From the NCBI GenBank assembly GCA_934446455.1, contig CAKSEE010000038.1, positions 1-27,734 on the forward strand: a stretch of DNA of 27,734 bases, in the 5' to 3' direction. The notes under the pieces are model-generated. The model saw only the letters and a list, made by a program, of their open reading frames with translations, made no database searches and was not told the origin of the DNA. This DNA is from an uncultured Oscillospiraceae bacterium (GTDB lineage Bacteria > Bacillota > Clostridia > Oscillospirales > Ruminococcaceae). Shown here one piece after another: positions 1 through 6,703 of the stretch. Within the stretch, counting starts at the first letter, position 1. Every line of letters begins with the position of its first letter. A program made the translations under genes and the position numbers.

Positions 1-223
1 GCTTACGCCTTACGCGACCGTGCGCGCAGTGCGGATGTTCCTGTCGGAAAAGTCGCAAGACTTTTTCGACAGACTCGTCTTTTTCGTCCTTGTCAAGAGA
101 CTCTATAAGAAAATCAAAATTATCTTCAAGCATTTTATAAGTTCCTTCGGGGTCAAAGCTTATAGAAAATGAATAATTATCAGTTTTGCTTATGATATTA
201 AAAATATCATTGATTTCAGCATT
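1..223 (-). pseudogene. AT-rich partial or degenerate reading frame, unrecognised
   Basis: A minus-strand frame stays open from 223 to the window edge, preceded by a stop at 224-226. Its first in-frame ATG is at 133 (reading MLEDNFDFLIESL) and has no Shine-Dalgarno sequence. The upstream residues NDIFNIISKTDNYSFSISFD look protein-like, so the codons before that ATG may once have been translated. The downstream part runs through the hairpin at 41-72 into basic residues. Base composition of 73-260 is much more AT-rich than the neighbouring genes. It may be a gene remnant with a palindromic element inserted, or the 5' end of a small gene continuing outside the window. I do not recognise a family. 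Confidence 0.25.
41..72. repeat. 14-bp stem hairpin with GCAA tetraloop
   Basis: The arms at 41-54 and 59-72 are complementary over 14 bp with one G-T wobble, around the loop GCAA on the plus strand. No U-tract follows on either strand, so it does not look like an intrinsic terminator. It lies in otherwise unassigned sequence at the window edge and could be a copy of a dispersed extragenic palindrome. The rest of its family cannot be seen from this window. Confidence 0.6.
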
Positions 224-263
224 TTAACCAAATACAGTTAAGTGCTTTTGTTATAAGTGCTCA

Positions 264-303
264 TAAAAAGAAAAACCGCCCCTGACAAAAGTCAGAAGCG
301 GTT
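264..303 (-). terminator. Intrinsic terminator of the cellobiose phosphorylase gene
   Basis: Read on the minus strand, a stem pairs AACCGC with GCGGTT and CTGAC with GTCAG around a TTTT loop, followed by a T-rich tract (TTTCTTTTTAT). It starts about 15 nt after the stop codon of the gene at 319-2712. Confidence 0.85.
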
Positions 304-318
304 CAACTTATTAAAAAC

Positions 319-2712
319 TTACAGCTCGATAACGATATCGTTCTCGGGTCTGAGGACAGAGTCGAGAATCAGCTTGCCCTCTATCTTCTCGCCGTTTACG
401 GTAACGCTCTTTACGCCGTGTTCAGAGCCGTTGGGGTTCTTTACGGTAACGTGGAGCTTCTTGCCGCGGAAGGTCTTGTCCATGGTGTATTCCTTCCACT
501 CCGACGGAATGGACGGGTCGATTACGATACCCTTTGTTTCGGGGTTAAGACCGAGGATACCCTCCGTCGTGCCTACCATTACGGTGGAAGCCGTGCCTGT
601 CAGCCAGTGAACGTGCGCGCGGCCTGCGAACGGGCTGTCCTTGCCCTCAACGAACTGACCGTAAACGTACGGCTCGAGTACGCGGTGCTCCGCGTTGTCG
701 TTGTAGGTTGCGGGAGCCGCTTCCGTCCAGTACTTGTACGCGCGGTTGCCGTGACCCAGCTTGGACTCCGCGAGTATCAGCCAGCCCTGCGGCTGCGAGA
801 ATATGCCCGCGTTCTCCTTGGTGCATTTGTTGAAGCACTGCATGAGCGCGCCGTCAAAACCGTGCTTTACATACGGCGGGTACATTACCATAGCGCCGTA
901 CGGCGTGTTAAGCTCGCGCTCTACGCTGTCCATTGCCTTTTCGCCCTGCTCCTTTGTTGCAAAGCCCGAAATTACCGACCAGCTCTGCGGGTTGAGCCAC
1001 ATGGAAGCCTCGGGGTCGGTGCGCTGACCGATAACCGTGCCGTCCTCCTTGTAGCCGCGAATCCATCTGTCCTCGTTCCAGCAAGCGGAGAGGATAGCGT
1101 CGAGCTTCGCCTTTATCTCGTCAAGGTACTTGATGTAATCCGCGTCGTTCTTCTCAACAGCATAGGTGCGCAGTATCTTTATAGCGTATACCAGCTGGAA
1201 CGCTACGAACGTGGACTCGCCCTTCTTGCCGAGGCGCAGGCAGTCGTTCCAGTCTGCGTGCAGACCCGCGGGCATACCGTGGTTGCCGAGGTGGTTCATG
1301 GAGAAGTCGATAGCTCTCTTGAGGTGGTCGTATACCGTGCCCTTTTCGCCGTCGTTAGCGTAGGATATCTCCTCGTTGAGGAATGCGCTGTCGCCGCTCT
1401 CGGAGATGTATTTGTATACGGTCGGGAAGAGCCACAGAGCGTCGTCCGCACGGTAGCTGGGGTGACCCGTCTGCTTTGCATATACGGAGTTCTCGTCGTT
1501 CTCGTCGGGGTGGTTCTCCTGCCCTGCCTTGTGGTCGTACTTAACGAGCGGCAGGCCTGCGCCGTTGGTTACCTGCGCGGAAAGCATGAACTCTATCTGC
1601 TTCTTTGCCATCTCGGGCGCAAGGTGGATAACGCCCTGAATGTCCTGTACGGTGTCGCGGTAACCGAAGCCGTTTCTCAGGCCGCAGTACTGGAACGAAG
1701 CCGCTCTCGACCAGATGAACGTGATGAAGCAGTTATATGCGTTCCATGTGTTCACCATGTTGTTGAAGTTCGCGTCGGGAGTGTGTACCTGCAGATTGTC
1801 GAGCTTGCTGTGCCAGTAGTTCTTGAGCGCGGAAAGCTCTGCGTCTACCGTGCCGCTCTTTTCGTAGCGCGCGATTATCCCGGTTATCTCAGCCTCGGTC
1901 TTCTGCCCGCCGAGAACGTATGTAAGCTCCTTTGTTTCGCCCGGCTGAAGCGTGATGTCGCTTTCAAGCGCGCCGCAGGAGTTGGTGTTGTAGTTGAGGT
2001 CGCCCTTGAGCCCCTCTTCGATACCCTTGGGGTTAGCGTAGCTTCTGTAAGAGCCTACGAACGCGTCGCGGTCGCCGCAGTACGCGTCAACCTTTGCCGC
2101 TGCAAGGCCGAGGAAGCGCCCGCTGTTGGGGTTGTATATCTCGTTTTGCATCTGGTGGATATAGTTGCCCTTGAAATAGGTGCGGGTGATAAAGAGCGTG
2201 TACTGGAGATTTACCTGGTCCTGCTCGTAGTTCGGGTCGTTTACAAACTCGCAGCAGCCCGTAACGGCAAGCTTTCTGGGCTTGTCGGAGGTGTTGGTGA
2301 CCTTAGCCGCCCATACCTCATAAGTTGCGCCCTGCGGCACATAATAAGTCACCTCGGACTTTACGCCCTTGTATTCGGACGTGATAACGGTGTACGCCGT
2401 ACCGTGGCGGCACTCGCTCTTGTACTCGTCCAGCGGCTTGCACACGGGCGCCCACGAAGCGGACCAGTAGTCGCCCGTTTCAATGTCGCGCAGGTAGATG
2501 TATCTGCCGGGAGTATCGTTAGCAACGCCGTTGAAGCGGTAGCGGATAACGCGTCCGTTGGCGCCGCTCTTTACAAAGCTGTAGCCGCCCGCGTTGTTGG
2601 AGATGATTGCGCCGTACTCGGGGTCGCCGAGGTAGTTCGCCCATGCCGACGGCGTGTCGGGACGGGTGATGACATACTCTTTTCTGAGTTCGTCGAAATG
2701 ACCGTAGTTCAT
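319..2712 (-). CDS. cbp: Cellobiose phosphorylase (GH94)
   Basis: Phosphorolyses cellobiose to alpha-glucose 1-phosphate and glucose in the cytoplasm, so imported cellulose fragments are used without spending ATP on one of the two sugars. The 797-residue product has the usual family length. It opens with MNYGHFDELRKEYVITRPDT, the characteristic N-terminus of cellobiose phosphorylases. It contains GLHADWNDCLRLG, where Asp490 matches the general acid described for the Cellvibrio gilvus enzyme, and RNGFGYRDTVQD at about 346-357. No signal peptide is present. GGAGGA lies just upstream of the ATG. The gene is a single transcription unit with its own promoter, operator and terminator; no sugar transporter or LacI-type regulator is in the window. 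A cellodextrin phosphorylase is less likely because of length and N-terminal sequence. Confidence 0.95.
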   Translation of the reverse strand: MNYGHFDELRKEYVITRPDTPSAWANYLGDPEYGAIISNNAGGYSFVKSGANGRVIRYRFNGVANDTPGRYIYLRDIETGDYWSASWAPVCKPLDEYKSECRHGTAYTVITSEYKGVKSEVTYYVPQGATYEVWAAKVTNTSDKPRKLAVTGCCEFVNDPNYEQDQVNLQYTLFITRTYFKGNYIHQMQNEIYNPNSGRFLGLAAAKVDAYCGDRDAFVGSYRSYANPKGIEEGLKGDLNYNTNSCGALESDITLQPGETKELTYVLGGQKTEAEITGIIARYEKSGTVDAELSALKNYWHSKLDNLQVHTPDANFNNMVNTWNAYNCFITFIWSRAASFQYCGLRNGFGYRDTVQDIQGVIHLAPEMAKKQIEFMLSAQVTNGAGLPLVKYDHKAGQENHPDENDENSVYAKQTGHPSYRADDALWLFPTVYKYISESGDSAFLNEEISYANDGEKGTVYDHLKRAIDFSMNHLGNHGMPAGLHADWNDCLRLGKKGESTFVAFQLVYAIKILRTYAVEKNDADYIKYLDEIKAKLDAILSACWNEDRWIRGYKEDGTVIGQRTDPEASMWLNPQSWSVISGFATKEQGEKAMDSVERELNTPYGAMVMYPPYVKHGFDGALMQCFNKCTKENAGIFSQPQGWLILAESKLGHGNRAYKYWTEAAPATYNDNAEHRVLEPYVYGQFVEGKDSPFAGRAHVHWLTGTASTVMVGTTEGILGLNPETKGIVIDPSIPSEWKEYTMDKTFRGKKLHVTVKNPNGSEHGVKSVTVNGEKIEGKLILDSVLRPENDIVIEL

Positions 2713-2789
2713 TGGTTGTTCCTCCGTTATTTGTATTTCGCGCCCCGCAGGGCGTCAGTTTCCATACAGAGCTTTCCGGCTCTATCCCT

Positions 2790-2818
2790 ATTATAGCAGT
2801 AAAACGTTTACAATACAA
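2790..2818 (-). promoter_or_regulatory. cbp promoter with LacI/CRE-like operator in the spacer
   Basis: On the minus strand, TTGTAT (2813-2818) and TATAAT (2790-2795) are 17 bp apart. The spacer holds TGTAAACGTTTTAC (2799-2812), with the central CG and AAACGTTT core typical of LacI/GalR-family operators and close to the catabolite-responsive element consensus, but deviating at its last two positions. A GC-rich hairpin (CGCCC-TGCG-GGGCG) lies in the roughly 70-nt leader. Control by a sugar-responsive LacI-family repressor or CcpA is inferred. Confidence 0.7.
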
Positions 2819-2862
2819 GGGCGGTTTTTTTCACAAAATTTTATCAGAATTTTTGTGCATTC

Positions 2863-3504
2863 TCACAATAGCATTTTCAGCTCCCGCGCTGCCTCCCCCG
2901 CTATGCGCACAGAGAACCGCTCAACCTCCTCGGGCGTTATAACGGTGAATTCCCCGCACCTTTTCTCAAGCCGCTCGTAATACCTGCCTATCCTGCGCAC
3001 GCCGCGCAGCACGTTGTTTTTCGTGTAGAACGCAAGTATGTCGCAGTCGCTGCGCTGCACGGCGACCATTTGCGCGAGCGGCGCAAAATCGGGGTGCTGC
3101 TCCAGAAAAACGCAGTCAACGCCGTGCCACTGCCGCTTGACCATGCGCCAGAAGCCCTCTTTGTCGCTCGCGTAAAGCTCGGGGAAGCGGCGCTTCGCCG
3201 CAGGGCAGAATTCGCCGCTCCACGCGATGTCCGTTATAAGGTGGCATACGTACCCCAGAATAAACGAGCGCTGCCGCTGCCCGCGCGCTTTCGGGAGATA
3301 CTCCGCCGCAAAGCCCCGCCAGTCGCAGTCGTCCTTGCGCGGCGAGGACAGGTGCGTTACCTCGGACGGCGGGTCGAAGCCCTCGGGCGTCATCTCGCCG
3401 CAGTCGGGCGCAACGTTGCCCGCGTAAAACTCCGCGCGCGAAAGCCCGTCCAGCATATCAAGCGCCTTTTCCGCAGCGCGCAGGTGCGTAAGCCATGTCG
3501 CCAT
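2863..3504 (-). CDS. Zinc-dependent phospholipase C-like protein
   Basis: A 213-residue protein resembling the zinc-dependent phospholipase C family (PF00882-like). Candidate metal ligands follow the family spacing: His7, Asp34 (in FYAGNVAPDCG), His51, His88 and Asp92 (in GYVCHLITD), and His127/Asp130 (in QWHGVD). There is no signal peptide, unlike secreted clostridial alpha-toxins, so it should act in the cytoplasm or on the inner face of the membrane. Short proteins of this type are widespread in Clostridia and their substrate is generally unknown. AAAGGAGG precedes the ATG. The start overlaps the 3' end of the upstream ImmA-like gene by 47 nt, so it is the last gene of the DUF1492-XRE-ImmA operon. 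The following 150 nt hold the cbp promoter. Confidence 0.7.
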   Translation of the reverse strand: MATWLTHLRAAEKALDMLDGLSRAEFYAGNVAPDCGEMTPEGFDPPSEVTHLSSPRKDDCDWRGFAAEYLPKARGQRQRSFILGYVCHLITDIAWSGEFCPAAKRRFPELYASDKEGFWRMVKRQWHGVDCVFLEQHPDFAPLAQMVAVQRSDCDILAFYTKNNVLRGVRRIGRYYERLEKRCGEFTVITPEEVERFSVRIAGEAARELKMLL

Positions 3505-4144
3505 GCGTCCTCCTTTCAGCGGGCTCGCCGTAAAGCGCGCGCCTGCAAAGCTCGTTTGTTATAAAGGGCATGAAATGCGCCAGCAGCCGCCTGTCGCTTT
3601 CGGTGGACAAAAACAGGTCCGCGCCGCCTGCCCCGCCGCGTTCAAGCGCCCTGCGGCGCGCCGCGCACAGCTGCCCGTAGCGTATTTCGGCAGCCCTTGC
3701 GGATATCCCACAGAGCCTTTCGAGCCGCTGCGCGCAATCCACCCCCGCGAAATGCAGCACCGTAAGCGGCGCTAACAGCCCCGCCGCGAACTGCTCCGCG
3801 CTGCGCTCCTCCTCGTAAGAGTGCTGCGGCAGCCACTCGCCGCCGACGTGCCCCAAAAGGCAGTGCGCAAGCTCATGCGCGAGCGTCCAGCGCCTGCGCT
3901 TGTCGCCGCAGGCGTTCTCGTTCACCGCGCATACATACCGCCCCTCGCACTTGAAACTGATACCGAGCCGCCCCGCGCGGTACAGCTCCTCCTGCGTTAT
4001 CTCAAACACCGCCGCGCAGTCCGCATAGCTCACGCGGCTTATCCCGAAGAAGTCGGCTATCCTGCCCAAATCAACAGGCAGCGAATCCACCCCCGAAAGC
4101 ACCAGCACCTGCTCGGGCGTTATCTGCAATCTCTCCATGCTCAC
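3458..4144 (-). CDS. ImmA/IrrE-family metallo-endopeptidase
   Basis: Zinc protease of the ImmA/IrrE (COG2856, PF06114) family. Such proteases cleave or inactivate a partner XRE repressor, as ImmA does to ImmR in ICEBs1 and IrrE to DdrO in Deinococcus. The HELAH zinc site is at residues 90-94, and Glu117 in SAEQFAAGLL is a candidate third ligand. I chose the GTG at 4144: GGGAGG lies six bases upstream, and this GTG overlaps the stop codon of the repressor gene (GTGA), a normal coupling arrangement. The ATG two codons later (4138) is the alternative and is 12 bases from the Shine-Dalgarno. The product is 228 residues. The C-terminal region after about 150 is Arg/Ala-rich and has no recognised domain. 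Confidence 0.85.
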   Translation of the reverse strand: MSMERLQITPEQVLVLSGVDSLPVDLGRIADFFGISRVSYADCAAVFEITQEELYRAGRLGISFKCEGRYVCAVNENACGDKRRRWTLAHELAHCLLGHVGGEWLPQHSYEEERSAEQFAAGLLAPLTVLHFAGVDCAQRLERLCGISARAAEIRYGQLCAARRRALERGGAGGADLFLSTESDRRLLAHFMPFITNELCRRALYGEPAERRTHGDMAYAPARCGKGA

Positions 4145-4569
4145 AGCGAACCTCCCTTGTACGTGGGTCTGTCCAGTATGCTGCCCGCGCCCGCGCGCTT
4201 TTTGAGCTTTATCCTGCCGCCGCTGCCGCCTCTCGCCGCCGCGTACACTACCTCCTCGCTCTCCGTGCAGCGCCTGTACTCCATTTGCGTGCATACGTCC
4301 ACAAGGCTGCGGCCGTGCTCGTCAAGCGCAAGGTACATCTCCATATGCTCCCTCGCGGGGCTCTGCGCGCTGTAGCAGTCGGAAAAAAGCTCGTTCGGCT
4401 CGGCGCGCAGCGCGTCAAACAGCCTGTAAAGCACGTCCTCGCGCGGGTGGCTCACCTCGCGCTCATAGTTTCCCACAGCAGACGCCGTAACGCCTATAAG
4501 CTCCGCAAGCTCCTCCTGCGTAAGCGCGGCGCGCTCACGAAGCTGCTTTATTTTTTGCCCTATTCCCAT
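4141..4569 (-). CDS. XRE-family (Cro/cI-like) transcriptional repressor
   Basis: A 142-residue DNA-binding protein. Residues 3-63 form an HTH_3 domain (IGQKIKQLRERAALTQEELA onward, with GVTASAVGNYERE as recognition region). The C-terminal half contains a repressor-type segment (HMEMYLALDEHGRSLVDVCT) and a basic tail. The ATG at 4569 is preceded by AAAGGAG, which rules out the upstream in-frame start. The gene overlaps the DUF1492-like gene by 35 nt and the protease gene by 4 nt. By analogy with ImmR/ImmA it probably represses the operon promoter at 5040-5069 and is relieved by the neighbouring protease; this is inference. Confidence 0.9.
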   Translation of the reverse strand: MGIGQKIKQLRERAALTQEELAELIGVTASAVGNYEREVSHPREDVLYRLFDALRAEPNELFSDCYSAQSPAREHMEMYLALDEHGRSLVDVCTQMEYRRCTESEEVVYAAARGGSGGRIKLKKRAGAGSILDRPTYKGGSL

Positions 4570-4981
4570 TGCCCGCTCCTTTCTTCTGCGCGCCGTAAAC
4601 GCTTCTCTCAAGCCTTGCAAGCGCCGATTTTCGCAGCATATACACCCTGCGCTCGCTCATGTAGAGCGCCGCGGCGGTTCTGCTCCAGTCCTTTGCGAGG
4701 ATATAGTAGCTGTACAGCACCGCGCGCTCCTCGCCCTCCAGCACGCTTATCACGCTAAGCGCGTCGCGCCTTGCGTCCGCCAGCAGGTCTATGCTGCGGT
4801 TAAGCTCCCGCTCAAGCGCGCACAGCTTCTCCACTATCTTCACGGCGTATTCCGTGCCGCCGCGCCCGTCGCTCCTTACCCGCGCGGCAATGCGGTGCAG
4901 CCGCTCTATATGCTCCAGCTGCACGCTCGCTTCAAGCTCGAACGCCCGCGCGCGTTCCAGCTTGTTCAGTACCTCTGACAT
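4535..4981 (-). CDS. DUF1492-type sigma-70 region 4-like regulator
   Basis: A 148-residue protein resembling DUF1492/ArpU-RinA-like phage regulators. The first half is a coiled-coil-like helical region (LNKLERARAFELEASVQLEH and following). The second half is a region-4-like helix-turn-helix: EGEERAVLYSYYILAKDWSR, then TAAALYMSERRVYMLRKSAL. In phages such proteins activate late genes. ATG at 4981 is chosen; an in-frame GTG at 4993 is too close to the AAAGGAAG Shine-Dalgarno. It is the first gene of the operon and overlaps the XRE gene by 35 nt. No structural phage genes are nearby. Confidence 0.65.
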   Translation of the reverse strand: MSEVLNKLERARAFELEASVQLEHIERLHRIAARVRSDGRGGTEYAVKIVEKLCALERELNRSIDLLADARRDALSVISVLEGEERAVLYSYYILAKDWSRTAAALYMSERRVYMLRKSALARLERSVYGAQKKGAGNGNRAKNKAAS

Positions 4982-5039
4982 ACCCGCTTCCACTTCCTTT
5001 CACGTTTTGCACGGTTCATGCACATCTTTTCTCGTGAAC

Positions 5040-5069
5040 AGTATACCACAAGTATCTTGTTGTTGTCAA
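5040..5069 (-). promoter_or_regulatory. Promoter of the DUF1492-XRE-ImmA-PLC operon with palindromic operator
   Basis: On the minus strand TTGACA (5064-5069) and TATACT (5040-5045) are 18 bp apart. The spacer contains the palindrome ACAAG-ATA-CTTGT (5048-5060), well placed for a repressor to block polymerase. The XRE protein encoded downstream is the obvious candidate binder (inference). A second, looser inverted repeat (GTTCA...TGAAC) lies in the leader at about 5013-5038. Confidence 0.75.
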
Positions 5070-5221
5070 GGGGTTTTGCAAAATTTTTTGTATTTACTTT
5101 TGCAGGTAACTTTTGTCAGATAATGGCAGCGCGCTGATTCTCACTTTTGCGCTATCTGTGCTTGAACACCCTGCTATGCGGCAAAAGCATATTTTTTAAC
5201 GGATTTTTCACACAAAAGCTA

Positions 5222-5250
5222 TTGATTATTTTCGGAATTTGTTATATTAT
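5222..5250 (+). promoter_or_regulatory. Promoter of the V-type ATPase operon
   Basis: TTGATT (5222-5227) and TATTAT (5245-5250) are 17 bp apart, about 57 nt ahead of the first structural gene. It is divergent from the repressor-operon promoter at 5040-5069; the roughly 150 bp between the two -35 boxes show no clear gene. Confidence 0.7.
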
Positions 5251-5253
5251 AAG

Positions 5254-5282
5254 TATATGCGGTTTTTTGACCACCGCATATA
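5254..5282 (+). promoter_or_regulatory. Leader hairpin of the V-type ATPase operon
   Basis: A perfect 9-bp inverted repeat (TATATGCGG / CCGCATATA) with an 11-nt loop begins four bases after the -10 box and ends eight bases before the AAAGGAGG of the first gene. It lacks a U-tract after the stem, so it is more likely an mRNA 5'-end stabiliser or a protein-binding site than a terminator. Confidence 0.6.
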
Positions 5283-5307
5283 CTCCATTAAAAGGAGGGG
5301 ACGTTTC

Positions 5308-5613
5308 TTGGACGTTCTGCGACAAATAATCGAAATGGATAAGGCTGCCCGCGAGCGCACCGCAAACGTGCGCGCCGAGCAGGAGCGCCGCAGAGAACAG
5401 GCAGGCGCCGAAACCGCCCGCAGACGCAGCGCGCTTATCGAAAGCGAGCAGAAGAAGCTGGGCGAATATAAGGCAGCGCGCGAGGCGGAGCTTGCGCAAA
5501 GGCTCTCCGGCGCGGAAAGCGTGCGCGCGGAACAGTGCGCAAGGCTCGACGGGATTTTTGCGGAAAACGCCGCGCGCTGGCGTGCGGATATTATCCGCAG
5601 GATAACGGGCTAG
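5308..5613 (+). CDS. V-type ATPase peripheral-stalk subunit G/H-like
   Basis: A 101-residue, highly charged Ala/Glu/Arg-rich protein, coiled coil throughout (RERTANVRAEQERRREQAGA and following), as expected of the G/H stalk subunit that pairs with subunit E to form the stator. Identity rests on composition, length and position at the head of the operon rather than on a diagnostic motif. I chose the TTG at 5308 because AAAGGAGG lies nine bases upstream; the next ATG (5335) has no ribosome-binding site. The next gene starts 19 nt after the stop. Confidence 0.7.
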   Translation: MDVLRQIIEMDKAARERTANVRAEQERRREQAGAETARRRSALIESEQKKLGEYKAAREAELAQRLSGAESVRAEQCARLDGIFAENAARWRADIIRRITG

Positions 5614-5632
5614 CGCTTGCGAGGTGGGTAAT

Positions 5633-6661
5633 ATGTCTTTTTCCTCTAACGCCGTTACGGCGAAAGCGCGCGCGGTCTACGGCAGGTCGCTTACAGAAAG
5701 GGACTTTGCCGCGCTTGCGGCAAAAAGCTCCGTGGCGGACGTGTGCGCCTATCTTAAGCAGACAGAGCGCTGCGGCGAATGCCTGTCCGCCGCCAATCCC
5801 CAGACGATACACAGGGGGCAGCTTGAGGCGCTGCTTCGGCGCAATATGTTCAATATCTACGAGAGCTTCCACCGCTTCGACCATTCGGGCGGCAGGTCGT
5901 TCTTTCCGCTCATAATAATGCGCTCCGAGGCGGAGCAGATACTCACGGCGATAGAATGCGCCGCGTACGGCTCTGCTGAAACCTATATCTCCTCGCTGCC
6001 CGCTTTTCTGGACGAGCACACGAAAACCGACCTTTATGCGCTCGGCAGCGCGCAGGGCTTCGGTGATATAGCGCGTATCCTTGCGCCCACGCCCTACGGC
6101 GCGGTGCTTGCGGACGTGCTCGCAAGGGCGCAGGCGGACGGGCGCATTGAAATAAACGAATGCGAGCGCAGGCTCTACGCGTTTTACGCCCATGCGTGCA
6201 TGAAGCATATACAGAAGAACTTCCGCGGCGGCGAGCGCACTGACCTTAAACGCGCGGTGCTTAAGTGCATGGATATGGAGAACGTTGTTACCGTAGCGCG
6301 CATGAGCCGCTTCAGCGCGGACCCCGCGGACATAAACGCGCAGCTTATCCCCATGCGGTACAGGCTCACGCCCGATGCGGTAGAGCGACTGGCGCAGGAC
6401 CCCGACCCCGAAAGGATACGCACGGAGCTTGAAAGCATGGGCTACCGCGCGCAGACGAGCGCTCCCACTGTGGAGCTTCTCACCGAGGAGATATCGCTAA
6501 GATTCCTGCGGCATACGCTAAGACTCTCGCAAAGCTCTGCGCTTGTGTATTTCGCGCTTGCGGAGCTTCTTTCCATTGAAAACAAGAATATCAAAACCGT
6601 TATAGAGGGCATACGCTACGGTATGCCGAGCGGGGATATAATGTCCCTGCTTGTGCTGTAA
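5633..6661 (+). CDS. atpC: V-type ATP synthase subunit C (AC39/d family)
   Basis: Subunit C is the funnel-shaped socket connecting the central rotor shaft to the membrane K ring. The 342-residue product ends with AELLSIENKNIKTVIEGIRY, the C-terminal signature of the family (PF01992), and is alpha-helical throughout with no membrane segment. The ATG at 5633 follows GAGGTGG at normal spacing; an in-frame GTG nine bases upstream would overlap that site. In many bacterial V-ATPase operons C lies between E and F; here it precedes I. Confidence 0.85.
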   Translation: MSFSSNAVTAKARAVYGRSLTERDFAALAAKSSVADVCAYLKQTERCGECLSAANPQTIHRGQLEALLRRNMFNIYESFHRFDHSGGRSFFPLIIMRSEAEQILTAIECAAYGSAETYISSLPAFLDEHTKTDLYALGSAQGFGDIARILAPTPYGAVLADVLARAQADGRIEINECERRLYAFYAHACMKHIQKNFRGGERTDLKRAVLKCMDMENVVTVARMSRFSADPADINAQLIPMRYRLTPDAVERLAQDPDPERIRTELESMGYRAQTSAPTVELLTEEISLRFLRHTLRLSQSSALVYFALAELLSIENKNIKTVIEGIRYGMPSGDIMSLLVL

Positions 6662-6703
6662 GGCACATATATAATATGCACAAAACGAAAGGCGGTGCAT
6701 CAC

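Noticed and set aside
418..2796. A 792-codon plus-strand open frame opposite the cellobiose phosphorylase gene
   Set aside because: It is the antisense of a clear GH94 enzyme; it has Val/Arg/Leu-rich random composition, no ribosome-binding site and no recognisable domain.
2863..4993. A complete prophage or integrative element
   Set aside because: Only regulatory-type genes and a phospholipase-like gene are present; there is no integrase, relaxase, structural gene or attachment-site repeat, and housekeeping genes flank it.
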